Shown here piece by piece: positions 18,663 through 27,605 of a stretch of DNA of 64,000 bases (position 1 is its first letter; every line of letters begins with the position of its first letter). The notes under the pieces were generated by a model. The model searched no databases and was not told the origin of the DNA. It saw nothing but the letters and a program-made list of their open reading frames with translations. Where the stretch lies: positions 2,508,709-2,572,708 of the forward strand of contig CP043547.1 in NCBI GenBank assembly GCA_009664345.1. The letters are read 5' to 3'. A program made the translations under genes and the position numbers. Origin of the DNA: Planctomycetales bacterium 10988. Lineage in GTDB: Bacteria > Planctomycetota > Planctomycetia > Pirellulales > Pb10988.

Positions 18663-19133
18663 TTAATTAGAAACATCGCCGGAGGGGGGTTCTTGCTCGG
18701 TGGCAAGTTTTTTTCGAATTTGATCCAATTCCGCCCGAAGTTGTGCCTCTTCGACCCGCACGGCATGGACCTCTTTACTACTACGTCGCCGGGTCGAGAT
18801 AAGATCGCCAAACGCCAATAAAAGAATCCAGCCGCCCAAGAGCAGCACTCCGCACCAAGTGATGAGAAAAGCAATAGGCTGCGATTCCGGCGTAAGAAGT
18901 CCCCCGACCAACAGGCCGACACCCAAGACGGCAATCATGGCACTCATTTGAAATCGGCGACGGTTCGAAGCACGCAAATAAGGCAGGTCTTTATTGCGAT
19001 CGACGTCGGGCCAATCTTCTTGCAGTTTGGCTTGATGCTCGTAGTAGCCCCAGTTTTGGGCATAGACCTTGGCCAAATACGCACCAACTACGAGAAGGGC
19101 CAAGCCAATCGTAACAAAAAGCACTGTAACCAC
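18663..19133 (-). CDS. Membrane protein with C-terminal coiled coil
   Basis: This 156-residue product starts at GTG with GAGG seven bases upstream. One membrane helix lies at about residues 3-22 and a close pair at about 63-82 and 88-108. Between them is a polar segment with WPDVDRNKDLPYLRASNRRR. The last 45 residues form a charged coiled coil (VRVEEAQLRAELDQIRKKLATE). The family is not recognised. It is on the same strand as the DUF368 transporter 71 bases away and could belong to the same unit. Confidence 0.6.
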   Translation of the reverse strand: MVTVLFVTIGLALLVVGAYLAKVYAQNWGYYEHQAKLQEDWPDVDRNKDLPYLRASNRRRFQMSAMIAVLGVGLLVGGLLTPESQPIAFLITWCGVLLLGGWILLLAFGDLISTRRRSSKEVHAVRVEEAQLRAELDQIRKKLATEQEPPSGDVSN

Positions 19134-19204
19134 CTTGTGCCTCGTTCCTCAACGTCGATCTGGGGGGGGAAATTTGTCGATCTGATTGTCCTATTATAAG
19201 GTGA

Positions 19205-20218
19205 TTAGGTGGCCGCGTCTTTCCCCTCTTCGGTTTCATCTTCCGCTACGGTGGGGTGGTCATCTTCCTCTAGCGGTTCCTCCATGTCCTCTTTCGGAGC
19301 CACGATGTGCAAGAGAAACACCAAGCCAGCGGCCAGAGTCGCCAACACAATCGCTACAATGGAGGCCCAAACGCCCGGTGGCCAGGTATTCACATAAGAG
19401 GTTCGGTTTTCCAGTTCGATCCCCACCTGAAAGGGCCAACAACTTCGCAACGCCCCCAGCATAATTCCACACAAAACCGCCAAGGTCGGCATCCGATAAT
19501 TCGCAAAGAGCCAACGTAAAAGCTTGCTAAAAGTCAAAAGTCCGAGCACGGCTCCGGAACCAAACGCGGCGATCTTCATCAGATTATCAAGGTGAATATC
19601 GCCTTTGAGGGTATCCACGATGGCATGGATCATCTCATAATATTTCCCCAGCAGTTTGAGAATCAGCGAACCACTGATCCCCGGCAAGATCATCGCACAA
19701 ATCGCAATCGCCCCGCAACCAAAGAGATAAATCAAACCCTCTGGAGCGGTCGCACTCACAAGTCCCGCCAGCCAAAAGGCAAAGGCAGCCCCCGCCAACG
19801 CGAGCAGAATGCGAGGAAGGTTCCAACGGTCGATCATTCGCATCAGGAGAATCGTCGAACCGAGAATCAAACCAAAGAAGACCGCGTGGGTCTGTTCGGG
19901 ATAGCCTTCCTCTCGATCTAGCAGCCACTTCATCACCGAGGCCAAACTGCCAAAGCCCAGCACAATCCCGAAACCCAGCGCCATCACAAAGCGTAAGTCG
20001 AGATGATCAAAGGCTTTTCGCCAAGATCGCTCTTTAAGAAAGCCAAAGAGTTTTGTATCGACGTGGCTAATGGCGGTGACGAGGCGTTCATAAACCCCCA
20101 TGATCAGGGCAATCGTTCCCCCGGAAACTCCAGGGACGGTATCCGCCACGCCCATCAAAAAGCCGCTGAGTAGATGATAAAGGTCCCGCCGAAACGGCTT
20201 CTTCTGCCTTGCTTCCAC
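19205..20218 (-). CDS. DUF368 membrane protein (PopT-like polyprenyl-phosphate transporter)
   Basis: The 337-residue product starts at GTG with a perfect AGGAGG six bases upstream. It has eight or more membrane spans and the DUF368 signature at the N terminus, GVADTVPGVSGGTIALIMGVYERL, repeated in inverted form as AICAMILPGISGSLILKLLGKYYE near residue 175. Members of this family (PopT) are known to return undecaprenyl phosphate across the cytoplasmic membrane, supplying lipid carrier for cell-wall and surface-glycan synthesis. The acidic tail (DMEEPLEEDDHP) is cytoplasmic or periplasmic and not conserved. It sits next to the signal peptidase II gene on the same strand. Confidence 0.88.
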   Translation of the reverse strand: MEARQKKPFRRDLYHLLSGFLMGVADTVPGVSGGTIALIMGVYERLVTAISHVDTKLFGFLKERSWRKAFDHLDLRFVMALGFGIVLGFGSLASVMKWLLDREEGYPEQTHAVFFGLILGSTILLMRMIDRWNLPRILLALAGAAFAFWLAGLVSATAPEGLIYLFGCGAIAICAMILPGISGSLILKLLGKYYEMIHAIVDTLKGDIHLDNLMKIAAFGSGAVLGLLTFSKLLRWLFANYRMPTLAVLCGIMLGALRSCWPFQVGIELENRTSYVNTWPPGVWASIVAIVLATLAAGLVFLLHIVAPKEDMEEPLEEDDHPTVAEDETEEGKDAAT

Positions 20219-20359
20219 AACTTCCTCCTGAATGTATGATTTCCCTGAACAGGGATTATTTCTGGAAGTGAAGTTGTAAATGGGAAGCGAATTTTCGCCA
20301 ATGGCAACTAGAAGGAGAGAAAAGAAAAAGAGGCCAAATGGAAGGGAATCGAAAGAACG

Positions 20360-20992
20360 TTATTTCTCGGAGCTGGCCAGCGCATTTTCTGGCTCTTCAT
20401 GAGTTTGAGAGACTTCGCCCTCTTTTTGATTGGTCGTCTCTTCGGGTTTTTCATCCGGGGTGATATAGAGATAAAACATCAAGAGGGCCGTTCCGACCAC
20501 GATAAAACTATCGGCAAGATTGAAAATCGGCCACTCGATCAGCCGAAAATCGATAAAATCTCGCACGGCATAAACCGGCTCGCCGACATCATGCAGGGCG
20601 TTCGCATAGTTCCAAAACAACCCCGGTAGGCCGATGCGATCGTAAAAATTCCCCAGCGCTCCGGCGGAGACACAACCTAGACAAACCGTCAAGAGCCAGC
20701 TTTTCGCCGCATCGAAGACCGTGAGCCAGAGGAAGAGAGCAATGCAGGTGATCACGGAAAGAGCCGCAAAAAGCGGAGTCGCCCCTTGTCCCAAGCTGAA
20801 CAACGTTCCTTCATTAAGACTGGTCGTAAAACCGAACACACCTTCCCAGAACCAGTAAGAAGGTTTTTCTCCGGGCATTCCGAACGTTTCGAACATCCAC
20901 CACTTCGACCATAGGTCCAGCAAACAGCCGAACAGGGCAATGCTCAAGAAAGTCAGGTATTGAGGCCAACGTTGTTGCAAACGATTTGTCAT
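20360..20992 (-). CDS. lspA: Lipoprotein signal peptidase (signal peptidase II)
   Basis: Four membrane spans and the two catalytic aspartates of LspA are present: GNFYDRIG (about residue 134) and FNLADSFIVVG (about 177). Length, without the charged C-terminal tail of about 35 residues, matches the family. It cleaves the signal peptide of diacylglyceryl-modified prolipoproteins in the inner membrane. I chose the ATG at 20992, which gives the usual short N terminus. A GTG at 21040, with AAAGG upstream, would add 16 residues and is a fair alternative. A stop-proximal Glu-rich tail is atypical but occurs in planctomycetes. Confidence 0.93.
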   Translation of the reverse strand: MTNRLQQRWPQYLTFLSIALFGCLLDLWSKWWMFETFGMPGEKPSYWFWEGVFGFTTSLNEGTLFSLGQGATPLFAALSVITCIALFLWLTVFDAAKSWLLTVCLGCVSAGALGNFYDRIGLPGLFWNYANALHDVGEPVYAVRDFIDFRLIEWPIFNLADSFIVVGTALLMFYLYITPDEKPEETTNQKEGEVSQTHEEPENALASSEK

Positions 20993-21116
20993 TGTATTTC
21001 GTCCATGACTAAAAGTTCTCCGAAGTCGGTATCCCTTCACCGTACCTTTCCGCCGCCGACGGGTCTAGAGCGTTTTCCCTTTACATCGGCTCAATTGCTT
21101 CTTCCTGAAAATGAAA

Positions 21117-21155
21117 AATCCAAGGAGAAACCAATCACGGTTCACTCCTTGGATT
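21117..21155 (-). terminator. Intrinsic terminator after the FHA gene
   Basis: AATCCAAGGAG (21117-21127) pairs perfectly with CTCCTTGGATT (21145-21155). On the minus strand the stem is followed by TTTTCATTTTC. Confidence 0.85.
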
Positions 21156-21288
21156 ATTTTGTGGCTCGGACAAAACCATCTTCGTTGAAGCTAAAACGCT
21201 CGCATTTGCGTGGTTCTGGCTTATTCAAACAGGTTTGTCGGAGCTTTTTCAAACGTTCAACTCTTCACTGCTTTTTGAACGTCGTTTT

Positions 21289-21984
21289 CTAGCGACCACC
21301 CATCAGCTTTCGCAAAGCTTCATCGGCAGCCGAAGTGCTTGAGCGAGAAGAGCCAGACCCTAACGATCGCTTCTTCGGAGAAGGACGATAAATCCGGCGT
21401 TCATCTTTCTTTTCAGGGGCGGCTTCAAGGGCAGATGTCTCTTTTTGCTTTTGCTCTTGACGATCTAACTCTTCTGTAATGTCAGGGTCCATGATCGCGG
21501 TTTCGATCTTGGAGCCACGCAAGACAGCCGTATCTTCCGCGGAAATGGTTTCGGCAGCTTCTTGTTCATCGGCTAGCCAATCGCTGAGATCGCGATCTTC
21601 ATGGTTGCGACTTTCAGCGGCTTGCGTAACGGTCCGCATCGCGGCTTCGGCGACACTTTTGACCTTGGGTTTCTTCTCCCCTTGGACATCGGTCGTCAGC
21701 AGAATTTCAAAGGAAAGCGGACCAATTTGAACTTCGTCCCCTTGCTGTAAGTCCGATTCTCCAAAGAGTTTCGAACCATTCAAAAGGGTTCCGTTCTTAC
21801 TGCCCAAATCGCGGATGAGCACTTCACCGGCTTCCCTCATAATGACACAATGATGGCGACTCACTTGCTCGCTGTTGGGCCGCAAATGACAATCTTCCGC
21901 CCGACCGATCAGAAAACGGTCTTGGGGGATTTTGACGACTTGACCCGCTTGGGGGCCGCTGGAGACACGAAGTCGTAGTTGCAT
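21289..21984 (-). CDS. FHA-domain protein
   Basis: In this 231-residue product the first 95 residues are a forkhead-associated domain: FLIGRAEDCHLRP (phosphothreonine-binding Arg), VSRHHCVI (Ser-Arg-His), LGSKNGTLLNG (Asn-Gly) and GDEVQIGPLSFEIL. The remainder is low-complexity, with many Glu, Lys and Ser, and no other domain. FHA domains read phosphothreonine marks, so the partner is probably a Ser/Thr kinase such as those common in planctomycetes; one lies at 32428. The gene is monocistronic with its own terminator. The role is unknown beyond phosphopeptide binding. Confidence 0.88.
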   Translation of the reverse strand: MQLRLRVSSGPQAGQVVKIPQDRFLIGRAEDCHLRPNSEQVSRHHCVIMREAGEVLIRDLGSKNGTLLNGSKLFGESDLQQGDEVQIGPLSFEILLTTDVQGEKKPKVKSVAEAAMRTVTQAAESRNHEDRDLSDWLADEQEAAETISAEDTAVLRGSKIETAIMDPDITEELDRQEQKQKETSALEAAPEKKDERRIYRPSPKKRSLGSGSSRSSTSAADEALRKLMGGR

Positions 21985-22283
21985 GGCATACCCGCCTTTT
22001 TCAGGGTCTATTCCGATGCCAAGAAAACATCGTAAGTATAGAGACCAAGCCTAGTTGAATTGCAGGAGCGGCTTGATAGAAAGGAAAATTACCGACCACT
22101 CCAGAGAAACAAATTTTCAACCTTCGAAGGCTTTGGAGAGAGGAAACAAAACCCGAAGATAGTTTAGTCGTTAACCGGTTGTTCCTGTGGTCTTAAATTT
22201 TATCCATTGACTACCGCCCTATGCAAGTAAAATCGCCTTATTACTCAAAATTTCTTTAAAAAAGTCAAAAAAGTTGGAAAATC

Positions 22284-23069
22284 TCAACGCTTTTTTAGCC
22301 ACGTTTGAGCGCCGAATTTGATATTGGCTATTTCTGTAAACCGGTCCATATCTAAGAAGTTCCGGGAAAAAGATTTTTTTTCCAATGCCAATCGCTGCAA
22401 TAAACGAGGTTCCCAAGCTTGCATCAATTCTTCCGCAGATAGACTTTTCCCGGTCAACTCTGAAATCCCAGGAAGTTCTGGAGCAAACTCCGATTTTGCA
22501 AGCAAGATGCTACCATGCTGCAACAAGGCCCCTTGTACCCGACGTTGGGCACTGCCGACAACCTTAAAATCTTGGCAAATCAGATCACCGGTCGCCCGTC
22601 GCAAGAAACAAAGGAACGGTTGTTCCGCTTTGGAAGTTCGGGCATCTGCCGAGGGATCACTCGTTAGATAAGAATGCGTAGAGACCCCGAAATCCGAAAA
22701 GGTTTCAATTAGCGTCTCATGGCAGGCATCATAAAGCGGCTGCGACTGATAAGAGGAAAGCTTCGATTTCGGAATCGCGAGGCTATAAGTCAATTCGTGA
22801 TCATGCAAGATCGCCCCGCCTCCGGTGGCTCGCCGGACGATTACACAATCCAGGCTCGGCTGATGACTCTTTCGATCCGCGTAACGCTGGAAATAGCCTA
22901 GAGATAGGGTCGGTTTCGCCCAGGTATAAAACCGCAAAAGTGGCGTATGCTGCTCGTTGGCGAGTTCGAGCATCCATTCATCGAGAGCCATTTGCTCTGC
23001 CGCGGTGCGAGCGATGGAGCAATCATTCAAAACTTGGCAAGGAAGCAGAGATCTTTCAGAATGTGCCAT
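22284..23069 (-). CDS. Lipoate-protein ligase / octanoyltransferase family protein
   Basis: The ATG at 23069 has AAAGG six bases upstream (261 residues). The protein has the BPL_LplA_LipB catalytic fold: YTWAKPTLSLGYFQ (about 48), the RRATGGGAILHDHELTYSLAIP block (about 78-99) with the Arg-Arg-x-x-Gly-Gly-Gly motif, and KVVGSAQRRVQGALLQHGSILL (about 170-191) with the catalytic Lys. There is no C-terminal LplA accessory domain, so it resembles the LipM/LplA2 octanoyltransferase group. It sits 26 bases downstream of the glycine dehydrogenase subunit gene. GcvH, the lipoylated partner of that enzyme, is the likely acceptor. Confidence 0.87.
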   Translation of the reverse strand: MAHSERSLLPCQVLNDCSIARTAAEQMALDEWMLELANEQHTPLLRFYTWAKPTLSLGYFQRYADRKSHQPSLDCVIVRRATGGGAILHDHELTYSLAIPKSKLSSYQSQPLYDACHETLIETFSDFGVSTHSYLTSDPSADARTSKAEQPFLCFLRRATGDLICQDFKVVGSAQRRVQGALLQHGSILLAKSEFAPELPGISELTGKSLSAEELMQAWEPRLLQRLALEKKSFSRNFLDMDRFTEIANIKFGAQTWLKKR

Positions 23070-23094
23070 CTGCATCCTTTATTATAGAGGGTGC

Positions 23095-24555
23095 TTACTC
23101 TTTGCGTTGCCATTGCAAAATCGGCTCACGGGCGGCTTTGACTTCATTCGGTCGGCGAATTTTCGTCGAAAGCGGGGCATCGTGAAGTTCTTCGGGCGTC
23201 TCTTGCATAATTTCCGTAAAGACTTCCGCAAAGCGATCGAGGGTCTCTTTGCTTTCGGTTTCCGTCGGCTCCATCATCATCGCTTCAGGAACAATCAGCG
23301 GGAAATAGACCGTCGGGGCATGGAATCCATAGTCGAGCAGCCGCTTCGCCAAGTCCATCGCGGAAACGCCGGTTTTCGACTTATAGCGAGAAGCAGAAGC
23401 GACGAACTCATGCATGCAGCGGTTGCCTTGAGGCACCGGCATCACTTCCGAAATCTTTGCCAATAAATAGTTTGCGTTGAGAACGGCATGATCGGAAACC
23501 CGACGTAACCCCTCTGGCCCATGCGTGCGGATGTAACAATACGCCCTCAGCAGGACGCCGATGGAACCGAAGAAGTTTCGCACGCGCCCGATGGAAAGGG
23601 GACGATCTTCCTCCAGATGGAACTTGCCTTCTTTTTTGACGATGATCGGCGAAGGTAAATAAGGAGCGAGCATATCCCGCACGGCAATCGGCCCAGCACC
23701 GGGTCCGCCACCGCCATGCGGTCCGCTGAAGGTTTTGTGCAAATTATAATGCATCATATCGGCCCCGAAGTCGCCTGGTCGGGTGACTCCGAGAATCGCA
23801 TTCATATTGGCCCCGTCCAGGTAGATCAAACCCCCGGCTTCGTGGACACGGTCGCAGATTTTACCGATTTGCTTCTCGAATAACCCCAGTGTGCTGGGAT
23901 TGGTAATCATAAAGACGGCGGTTTGGTCATCGAGCTTGCTTTCCAAATCTTCAAGCTGCACCGAACCATCTTTATTACTTTTAACCGTGATAGCTTTGAA
24001 GCCAGCCATCGTGGCACTAGCGGGATTGGTGCCGTGAGCACTATCCGGGATCAGGACTTTGGTGCGATTGGTTTGGCCTTGATGTTTGAAATAGGCCGCC
24101 GCAACCATGAGGGCGGTGATTTCCCCTTGTGCCCCGGCTGCTGGTTGCAAACTGACCGCGTGCAGGCCAGCAATTTCCGCCAAGGCATCCCCGAGTTCCG
24201 CCAAGAGACTCAACATCCCTTGCAAGGTATTCTCGGGTTGATAGGGATGAATTTGAGCAAAACCATCCAAGCTTGCCAGCCGCTCATTCCGTTTGGGATT
24301 GTACTTCATCGTACAAGAACCCAGCGGATAGAAGTGGGTATCCACAGACATATTACGATGCGAAAGGTTCGTAAAGTGCCGCACCACATCGGATTCCGCC
24401 AATTCCGGGAGCGGCAACGGTTCTTCCGCCAAAGCCTCCGCCGGCAGGAGACTGGTGACCGATTTTTCAGGAACATCGCAGGCGGGGAGAATCGCCGCAC
24501 GCCTGCCAGGCTTTGAAAGTTCAAACAGCAAGCGAGAATGAAACTCGTTTTGCAT
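23095..24555 (-). CDS. gcvPB: Glycine dehydrogenase (aminomethyl-transferring) subunit 2
   Basis: This is the C-terminal-half type of glycine decarboxylase P-protein (486 residues), as used by organisms that split GcvP into PA and PB. Motifs: FYPLGSCTMKYNPK (about 77), QPAAGAQGEITALMV (about 130), IPDSAHGTNPAS (about 168), YLDGANMNAI (about 243) and the PLP lysine in HYNLHKTFSGPHGGGGPG (about 269). It decarboxylates glycine, passing the aminomethyl group to lipoyl-GcvH. The PA subunit is not in the window; it may lie elsewhere. The neighbour downstream is a lipoate ligase-type protein, which fits. Confidence 0.96.
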   Translation of the reverse strand: MQNEFHSRLLFELSKPGRRAAILPACDVPEKSVTSLLPAEALAEEPLPLPELAESDVVRHFTNLSHRNMSVDTHFYPLGSCTMKYNPKRNERLASLDGFAQIHPYQPENTLQGMLSLLAELGDALAEIAGLHAVSLQPAAGAQGEITALMVAAAYFKHQGQTNRTKVLIPDSAHGTNPASATMAGFKAITVKSNKDGSVQLEDLESKLDDQTAVFMITNPSTLGLFEKQIGKICDRVHEAGGLIYLDGANMNAILGVTRPGDFGADMMHYNLHKTFSGPHGGGGPGAGPIAVRDMLAPYLPSPIIVKKEGKFHLEEDRPLSIGRVRNFFGSIGVLLRAYCYIRTHGPEGLRRVSDHAVLNANYLLAKISEVMPVPQGNRCMHEFVASASRYKSKTGVSAMDLAKRLLDYGFHAPTVYFPLIVPEAMMMEPTETESKETLDRFAEVFTEIMQETPEELHDAPLSTKIRRPNEVKAAREPILQWQRKE

Positions 24556-24630
24556 AGGGAAAGATTGCTCTCAATCTAAAACGAGAAAAATCGGTCAAGC
24601 ACGATGCAATCGAAAACGAGACACAACGGC

Positions 24631-24819
24631 CTACTCGGCGATGCCCCAATTTTCGAAGATTTGATCATAGCCAGGGGTCAGCTTGAAGACCTTTTCTTTG
24701 ATCTTCTCGAGTTCTTCCGGCGAAGCTTTCTTGGCACGAGTTTCGAGCTTGGCCAGTTTTTCCTTACGCTGACGACGACGGTTGATCTCGCGCTTGCGGT
24801 TTGCCAATTTGTGCGACAT
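24631..24819 (-). CDS. DUF6800 small basic protein, 62 residues
   Basis: AAGGA lies eight bases before the ATG. The protein is a charged helix-rich polypeptide starting MSHKLANRKREINRRRQRKE, then a coiled KLAKLETRAKKASPEE segment, ending with YDQIFENWGIAE. This matches the short planctomycete family DUF6800, function unknown. The basic arm suggests nucleic-acid or ribosome binding, which is only an inference. Confidence 0.8.
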   Translation of the reverse strand: MSHKLANRKREINRRRQRKEKLAKLETRAKKASPEELEKIKEKVFKLTPGYDQIFENWGIAE

Positions 24820-25172
24820 TCAAATGATCCTTGTTGAAACGATTGTGTACTTCTCTATCTTCCCGTAAAGAAAAACAGATCATAACGGAAAACTCGTATC
24901 ATATCGCTTTTAAGAAAAATCGTCAAGAATTGATGGCGGGGAAACGCTGCCTTGGCGGGGCAATGCGAGAGACAGGGTGACGGGTCGTGTTCGGTACTCG
25001 GGATGAATATCGAGAGCGGGTGAACGATCACCCTTTGTGAAAATCCACTCTCAAAAAGAATCAAGAAGCGGCGCTGGTAGAAGGAGCCAAATGGTTTTCA
25101 CTGCGAGAACCGAACACCGAACACTGAAAACCGAACACGAATCGTTTCCCTGGAGTTCGTGAAGCCCTGCTA
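24820..25172. other. Intergenic region, 353 bases
   Basis: Upstream of DUF6800 and downstream of the CE15-like esterase. It contains the CCGAACA-type short repeat cluster. No gene seen. Confidence 0.45.
24987..25138. repeat. Cluster of CCGAACAC short repeats
   Basis: CCGAACAC occurs at 25110, 25117 (overlapping by one base) and 25131, with an inverted copy GTGTTCGG at 24987-24994. The 7-base period in the first two copies points to slippage. No function is evident. Confidence 0.5.
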
Positions 25173-26471
25173 TTATTCCCAAACCTGATCTGCAAAATCC
25201 ATCACATATTGCCAATCGTTGGCTTGGAGATCGTGTTTGCCGGGGCGAATGTGGTAGCCTCGCATTTTCGTGGTTCGCTGCTCGTCGACCGCCGGCATTT
25301 CCGGGGAAAGGGGCGAATCGTCAAAGAGCCGATAGACAGCACCGGATTCGACGAGGGAGGTATATTCACCTTTGGGATCGGCCCAGAGGTCTTCGGCGGC
25401 GCTGCCGATGTAGACGTTGCGAGGAGCAATCAACGCCAAGAGCATATGCTGATCGAGTGGAAGGGCGTCTTCGCGTTCGGCATACTGTTGCAGATTTTCA
25501 CAAAACCAGAACGGAAAGCGATCGGTGATTTGTGCCAGCCGTTCGCCAAAACGACGACGGCTCAGGGCCGCCCCGCCGCAGCCGGAACCGTTGGAGTAAA
25601 CCAAAGTAAATCGCGGATCGCGAGCTCCGGTCCAGAGGGCACACTTGCCGCCGCGGGAATGGCCGACGATGGCGACCTTGCGATGATCTACTCTGGCGTG
25701 CGTTTGCAAGACATCCATCACGCGACTAGCTCCCCAACTCCAGGCAGCCAACGCTCCCCAGGTCGTTCCTTTACCGTCTTTGGGCCGAGGATAGAGGGTG
25801 CCCAACGCTTCGTTCAAAGCATCGCGGCGATCGGGCGAAAGGTCATCTTCGCGGAAGATCGCAGTGCCATACCCTCGGGCGATAATCTCCTCGACAGGCC
25901 AAAAACCAGTTTTTGTTTTTCTGGTGGGATCGGCCTCTTCGGTCTCACGGTGATTGACCAAGACGAATACCGGAGCCCGCTCATGGCCGTTATTTGGGAG
26001 AAAGAGTTCTGTTTTGAAAGTGAGGGTTCGCTCACCGTTCCAGCAAGTGATCTGGATAGTTTCATGGGTCGCCTTGCCATCGAGGGCCATCTCGTCGCGA
26101 TCCAGGAGTTCATGCTCCTGACGATCTGGGGAACCGGGCAGCCGCCCATAAACGGTATGTTCGAACAGTCGCATGACTTCGGGGCGTCGCTTGATCAGCC
26201 AAGCTTCTTGCGATTCGATCGCTTCCCCTTCTTGAGTAGTCAATAAGGAGGGAAGCTCGTACTCAGGCACTTTCGCTTCATGCACAAAGATACCTGGCCG
26301 TCGCTCCTCAAAGGCTTTCGCTTGCTCAGGGTCCGGTTGCCAGGGAGCCCTCTTCGAGGCCGCTTCTTGTTGAGCAAAGGAAGGGGAAACGGAAATCACC
26401 AATAAAAAGATGGCAATTTGCCAAAAAAGAAAGGAACCTTGCCCGCGTTTCGAGGTTAGATTCATAGCCAT
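25173..26471 (-). CDS. Exported CE15-like carbohydrate esterase (glucuronoyl/acetylxylan esterase type)
   Basis: The 432-residue product has a signal peptide (about 1-33, ending SFAQQ) and an alpha/beta hydrolase core. The nucleophile elbow is GHSRGGKCALW (about 270), the S-R-x-G-K pattern of the CE15 group. It is followed by SGCGGAALSRRR (about 294), another CE15 feature, while Asp/Glu and a late His (PGKHDLQANDW, about 414) complete the triad. CE15 enzymes cut the ester between glucuronoyl groups of hemicellulose and lignin; planctomycete relatives often act on other uronate esters. The start has AAGGATTTTTTT. A stand-alone gene. Confidence 0.8.
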   Translation of the reverse strand: MAMNLTSKRGQGSFLFWQIAIFLLVISVSPSFAQQEAASKRAPWQPDPEQAKAFEERRPGIFVHEAKVPEYELPSLLTTQEGEAIESQEAWLIKRRPEVMRLFEHTVYGRLPGSPDRQEHELLDRDEMALDGKATHETIQITCWNGERTLTFKTELFLPNNGHERAPVFVLVNHRETEEADPTRKTKTGFWPVEEIIARGYGTAIFREDDLSPDRRDALNEALGTLYPRPKDGKGTTWGALAAWSWGASRVMDVLQTHARVDHRKVAIVGHSRGGKCALWTGARDPRFTLVYSNGSGCGGAALSRRRFGERLAQITDRFPFWFCENLQQYAEREDALPLDQHMLLALIAPRNVYIGSAAEDLWADPKGEYTSLVESGAVYRLFDDSPLSPEMPAVDEQRTTKMRGYHIRPGKHDLQANDWQYVMDFADQVWE

Positions 26472-26581
26472 AAAAAAATCCTTATTCCCTTGGATTGAGA
26501 TGGTTGCCCGGTCAGACCTTTATCGTAAAAGGCTTCGGCAACGCATGCAATCCAGAAGGGCTAAGGATTTATTCAGCTTCT

Positions 26582-26595
26582 AAAAAGTACTTTTT
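26582..26595 (+). repeat. Near-palindrome AAAAAGTACTTTTT
   Basis: A fully symmetrical intergenic copy, 24 bases beyond the stop of the pentapeptide-repeat gene. Confidence 0.7.
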
Positions 26596-26618
26596 ACTTT
26601 GAATCTCGTTGATTAGAC

Positions 26619-27437
26619 TTACAGTGTATCAGGAGAGAATCCTCTAGGCCAAATGGTATCCTCGTCCCATTCCATGCGGGCACGGCGGACTTGGGTGAGT
26701 TTGGCAAAGCGAAGGTCTGCCCCATGGAGTTTCGCCCTGGTGAGGTTGGCTCCGGTGAGATTGGCATCCAGCAAGATCGCCCCGCGAAGGTCAGCCCCGG
26801 CCAAGTTGGCACCGCGTAAATCGGCATGGCGGAGATCGACATCGATGAGAATACAATCCCGTAGATCAGCCTCGGTCAGCACGGCATTGCACATAAGCGC
26901 TTCGTGCAGACGGGCACCACGCAGGAGACCTTTCGGCATTTCCACACAACGCAGATCAATCCGAATGGCGGTGGCCTCTTCCAATTGAGCTTCGGTCAGG
27001 TCCGCCCCGATGAAGGTGGCGTCATTCATGTCGCTCATCGTCAGCCGGGCATTGGAAAGATTGGCCATTTCGAGAATCGCCCCGCGGAGATCGGCCCCTT
27101 TGAGGATCGCTCGCCGGAGATTGGCTTCACGCAATTGGGCACCGAGCAAATCGGCTCCCATGAGATTGGCCCGTTGGAGATTCGCTCCGATCAATTCAGC
27201 CTGATTGAGATTGGCATGGCGTAAATCTGCTTCAGTTAATTGAGCTTCGTGAAGCGTGTCCGCTTCGATTTCCCAGAGCACTGGACCATCATTGGAACGC
27301 CTGATTTGAATCATGGTAGGAGTTTTCTCGTGACTTTCAGCCCTGGTCGCGGTTGAACTTCGCCCCGAAGTTCGCTCGGCAACCTGCGTTGGATTCAATC
27401 CTCTTCCTTGAGCCAGCACCTTGCTTGGCATGTTCAT
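26619..27437 (-). CDS. Pentapeptide-repeat protein
   Basis: The 272-residue product has an N-terminal region of 60 residues with no recognisable domain. Then from about residue 63 to 255 come continuous A(D/N)Lxx pentapeptides (for example ADLRHANLNQAELIGANLQRAN), which fold into a right-handed beta helix. Pentapeptide proteins act as DNA mimics, scaffolds or regulators; nothing here points to one of these. No signal peptide, so cytoplasmic. The start at 27437 has GGAAGGG upstream at long spacing; MIQIRR at 27314 is a possible internal start but lacks a ribosome site. Confidence 0.85.
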   Translation of the reverse strand: MNMPSKVLAQGRGLNPTQVAERTSGRSSTATRAESHEKTPTMIQIRRSNDGPVLWEIEADTLHEAQLTEADLRHANLNQAELIGANLQRANLMGADLLGAQLREANLRRAILKGADLRGAILEMANLSNARLTMSDMNDATFIGADLTEAQLEEATAIRIDLRCVEMPKGLLRGARLHEALMCNAVLTEADLRDCILIDVDLRHADLRGANLAGADLRGAILLDANLTGANLTRAKLHGADLRFAKLTQVRRARMEWDEDTIWPRGFSPDTL

Positions 27438-27605
27438 AGAAGTTTACACCCTTCCATCCAATATTATAGGATGATTTTTTAGAAGCTCCGACGAAAACCG
27501 GTCCACTTAAGGAAAATATTTTTTACCTATGAGTGAATAAGTGCCTATTGATGGTTCAGTCAGGTGCTTCTCAGTTGTGGGAAATCTTCAGCGACGATTC
27601 AACTG

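Noticed and set aside
21225-21290. ACTGCTTTTT near 21269 as a motif copy
   Set aside because: The left A4 arm is missing.
24987-25138. CCGAACAC cluster as a regulator binding array
   Set aside because: Copies are few, overlapping and irregularly spaced; slippage explains them more simply.
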